DNA of 64,000 bases from GCA-002727735 sp038134525 (GTDB lineage Bacteria; Bacteroidota; Bacteroidia; Flavobacteriales_D; Parvicellaceae): assembly GCA_038134525.1 (NCBI GenBank), contig JAYPVI010000005.1, forward strand, positions 1 through 64,000, in the 5' to 3' direction. Both the position numbers and the translations under genes were made by a program. The notes under the pieces were generated by a model. The model saw only the letters and a list, made by a program, of their open reading frames with translations, was not told the origin of the DNA and did no database searches. Of the stretch, positions 62,455 to 64,000 are shown piece by piece (the stretch's first letter is position 1; each line of letters starts with the position of its first letter).

Positions 62455-63318
62455 ATGCATGCATTGAAAACATATGCTGAACTAAAACAATTGTTTATCC
62501 AAAAAGTAGCTGATCGATATACATCTCGTGAGCAGGAACAATTGTTTTTTTTGGTTTTGTATCATCTGAATAGGTGGTCGAAAGTGGATTTTTCTATGCA
62601 TAAAAATAATTTAGTTGAAGAGCATTATTTTGAACAATGTCTTTCTATTGTTGAACAACTCAATTTAGGAAAACCCATCCAACATATTTTAGGATACACC
62701 TCTTTTTATGAATTGGATTTAAAAGTCAACAATCATACCTTGATTCCCAGACCAGAGACAGAAGAATTGGTGTTATATGTGCAAGAAGACATAAATCCCA
62801 AAGATACACTGAATGTGATTGATATAGGAACAGGATCAGGTTGTATAGCTTTAGCCCTAAAACAGCAAAGAGAGTCCATTAATGCAATTGGATTAGATGT
62901 ATCTGATGAAGCTTTAGAAGTGGCAAAGTTCAATGCAGAAAAGTTAAATTTAGATGTTCGATTTATAAAGGATGATATTACTCAACCAAATAAAAAATAT
63001 CCTCCATTGGATTATGTAGTTAGTAACCCACCTTACATTCCTCAATCTGAGTTAAAATCAATGTCAACTATAGTGAAAAATCATGAACCCCATTTAGCTT
63101 TATTTGTACAGGATAATGATCCCTTATTTTTTTATAAATCTATTTTAGCATTTTGTCATTCAAACCTAAAAAATCATGGTAAAATATTCTTTGAAATTCA
63201 TGAGGATTTTGGTGATGAAATGGTAAATTTGATGAGTGATAATCACTATTCTAACATTGAATTAAAAAAAGATTTACAAGGTAAAAATAGGTTTATAAAA
63301 GCTATTAAAGTTGATTGA
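62455..63318 (+). CDS. prmC: Peptide chain release factor N5-glutamine methyltransferase
   Basis: 287 residues. Methylates the GGQ glutamine of release factors with SAM. N-terminal helical domain (about 1-85; GKPIQHILGYTSFYELDLKV), then the SAM-binding DIGTGSGCIALAL and the NPPY catalytic motif in VVSNPPYIPQSEL. It is divergent from the acyl-CoA dehydrogenase across 40 nt. Its 3' end overlaps the TTG start of ligA by 8 nt. Confidence 0.96.
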   Translation: MHALKTYAELKQLFIQKVADRYTSREQEQLFFLVLYHLNRWSKVDFSMHKNNLVEEHYFEQCLSIVEQLNLGKPIQHILGYTSFYELDLKVNNHTLIPRPETEELVLYVQEDINPKDTLNVIDIGTGSGCIALALKQQRESINAIGLDVSDEALEVAKFNAEKLNLDVRFIKDDITQPNKKYPPLDYVVSNPPYIPQSELKSMSTIVKNHEPHLALFVQDNDPLFFYKSILAFCHSNLKNHGKIFFEIHEDFGDEMVNLMSDNHYSNIELKKDLQGKNRFIKAIKVD

Positions 63319-64000
63319 AAATCCCAAAGAAAGAATAAAAGAGTTACGTACTTTACTGCATCACTACAATTTGGAGTATTATGTACACAGTCGTTCCTTG
63401 ATTAGTGATTTTGAATTCGATCATTTGATGAAAGAATTAGAACAGTTAGAGGAAAAATATCCAGCATTCAATGATGAGAATTCTCCGTCAAAAAGAGTAG
63501 GAGGAGAAGTCACTAAATCTTTTCAAAGTCATGCTCACGAATATCCTATGCTTTCTTTATCAAATAGCTATTCTAAGCAAGATATAATTGATTTTGATCA
63601 ACGTATAAAAAAAGTGATTGATGTTCCTTTTGAATATATATGTGAATTAAAATATGATGGGGTAGCTATCAGTCTAATTTACGAAGATGGGGAGTTAATA
63701 AGAGCTGTTACTAGGGGAGATGGAACAACAGGAGAAGTAGTAACCAATAACATCAGAACAATTTCTTCAATTCCTCTAAAATTAATTGGTGACTTTCCTA
63801 AAAAAATAGAGGTGAGAGGAGAAGTGATCTTTCCTAATACTGCTTTTAACGAACTTAATAATCAAAGAAAGGCTGAAGGCTTACCTTTGTTTGCTAACCC
63901 TAGAAATACCGCTTCTGGTTCACTTAAGCTACAAGATTCAGCTGAAGTAGCTAAAAGAAAGTTAGATTGTTTTTTGTATGCTGCATTTTTAAATGATTCC
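63311..64000 (+). CDS. ligA: NAD+-dependent DNA ligase (5' part; continues past window)
   Basis: 230 codons visible, open to the window edge. The start is TTG at 63311, inside the last codons of prmC (overlap of 8 nt); no ATG precedes the conserved Ia domain (KERIKELRTLLHHYNLEYY). The adenylation lysine is Lys114 in the motif ELKYDGVAISL, and TRGDGTTGE, VRGEVIF and NPRNTASGSLK follow in order. Seals nicks in DNA using NAD+. Confidence 0.96.
   Translation, partial: MIENPKERIKELRTLLHHYNLEYYVHSRSLISDFEFDHLMKELEQLEEKYPAFNDENSPSKRVGGEVTKSFQSHAHEYPMLSLSNSYSKQDIIDFDQRIKKVIDVPFEYICELKYDGVAISLIYEDGELIRAVTRGDGTTGEVVTNNIRTISSIPLKLIGDFPKKIEVRGEVIFPNTAFNELNNQRKAEGLPLFANPRNTASGSLKLQDSAEVAKRKLDCFLYAAFLNDS

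Noticed and set aside
62469..62478. AACATATGCT core near the start of prmC
   Set aside because: Inside the prmC coding sequence, downstream of the start codon, and without the TTAAC flank.

Overview
The window is a chromosomal segment of a low-GC member of the Bacteroidota, probably Flavobacteriales-like. Three things point there. Several large surface proteins end in type IX secretion (T9SS) sorting domains. A PorP/SprF-type protein is encoded next to a PorE-like OmpA protein. The promoters that can be read follow the phylum's TTG/TTTG (-33) and TAnnTTTG (-7) pattern. No tRNA, rRNA, CRISPR array, insertion sequence or phage gene was seen. The DNA is very compact: no gene-free stretch reaches 300 bases (the longest are 7373-7567, 48646-48833 and 47062-47242), and every convergent gene pair abuts or overlaps.

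Layout. 1-7372 (minus): two adjacent T9SS-type surface proteins. One is a giant Ig-repeat protein with an embedded L-type lectin domain, cut by the window edge; the other is a PKD/GEVED protein. 7568-16245 (minus): a tightly packed run guaB, three periplasmic foldase genes (parvulin protein, parvulin-less lipoprotein, SurA-like protein), glpK, glpD. 16345-19700 (plus): PorP/SprF-like and PorE-like proteins. 19702-22627 (minus): amidohydrolase lipoprotein and a polytopic membrane protein. 22755-30113 (plus): purL, an SPFH protein and a 1370-residue T9SS type B surface protein. 30116-36363: an outer-membrane-like unknown diverging from hemE, an OmpA protein, a UMF1-type transporter and L-2-hydroxyglutarate oxidase, then a small unknown. 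36542-44490: housekeeping genes yidC, rpmB, pepP-like peptidase, rpmG, DUF4295, ftsY, rimO and an Smr protein, interrupted by a lipoprotein pair (DUF4920 and a C-terminal CxxCH protein). 44491-47061 (minus): lipoprotein, aminotransferase, thioredoxin-like protein. 47243-56655 (plus): Crp/Fnr regulator, small T9SS cargo, membrane-tethered TPR-HTH protein, Kazal-domain lipoprotein and a 1921-residue repeat adhesin. 56645-62414: beta-oxidation genes (fadJ-like, fadI-like, acyl-CoA dehydrogenase) with a divergent MarR regulator. 62455-64000: prmC and the 5' part of ligA.

The most interesting signal is a 14-bp palindrome, TTAACATATGTTAA, found perfectly or nearly so in three intergenic regions: before the PorP/PorE-like pair, before the Crp/Fnr gene itself and before the giant adhesin. 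In the last two it sits exactly 62 nt before the start codon and 36 nt before a -7-like element, the geometry expected of an activator site. It matches the box of the Crp/Fnr-family regulator PrfA. The local Crp/Fnr protein has lost the glutamate that normally reads the TGTGA/TTGAT half-site. I propose an autoregulated Crp/Fnr circuit controlling T9SS machinery and a T9SS cargo. This is inference from sequence only.
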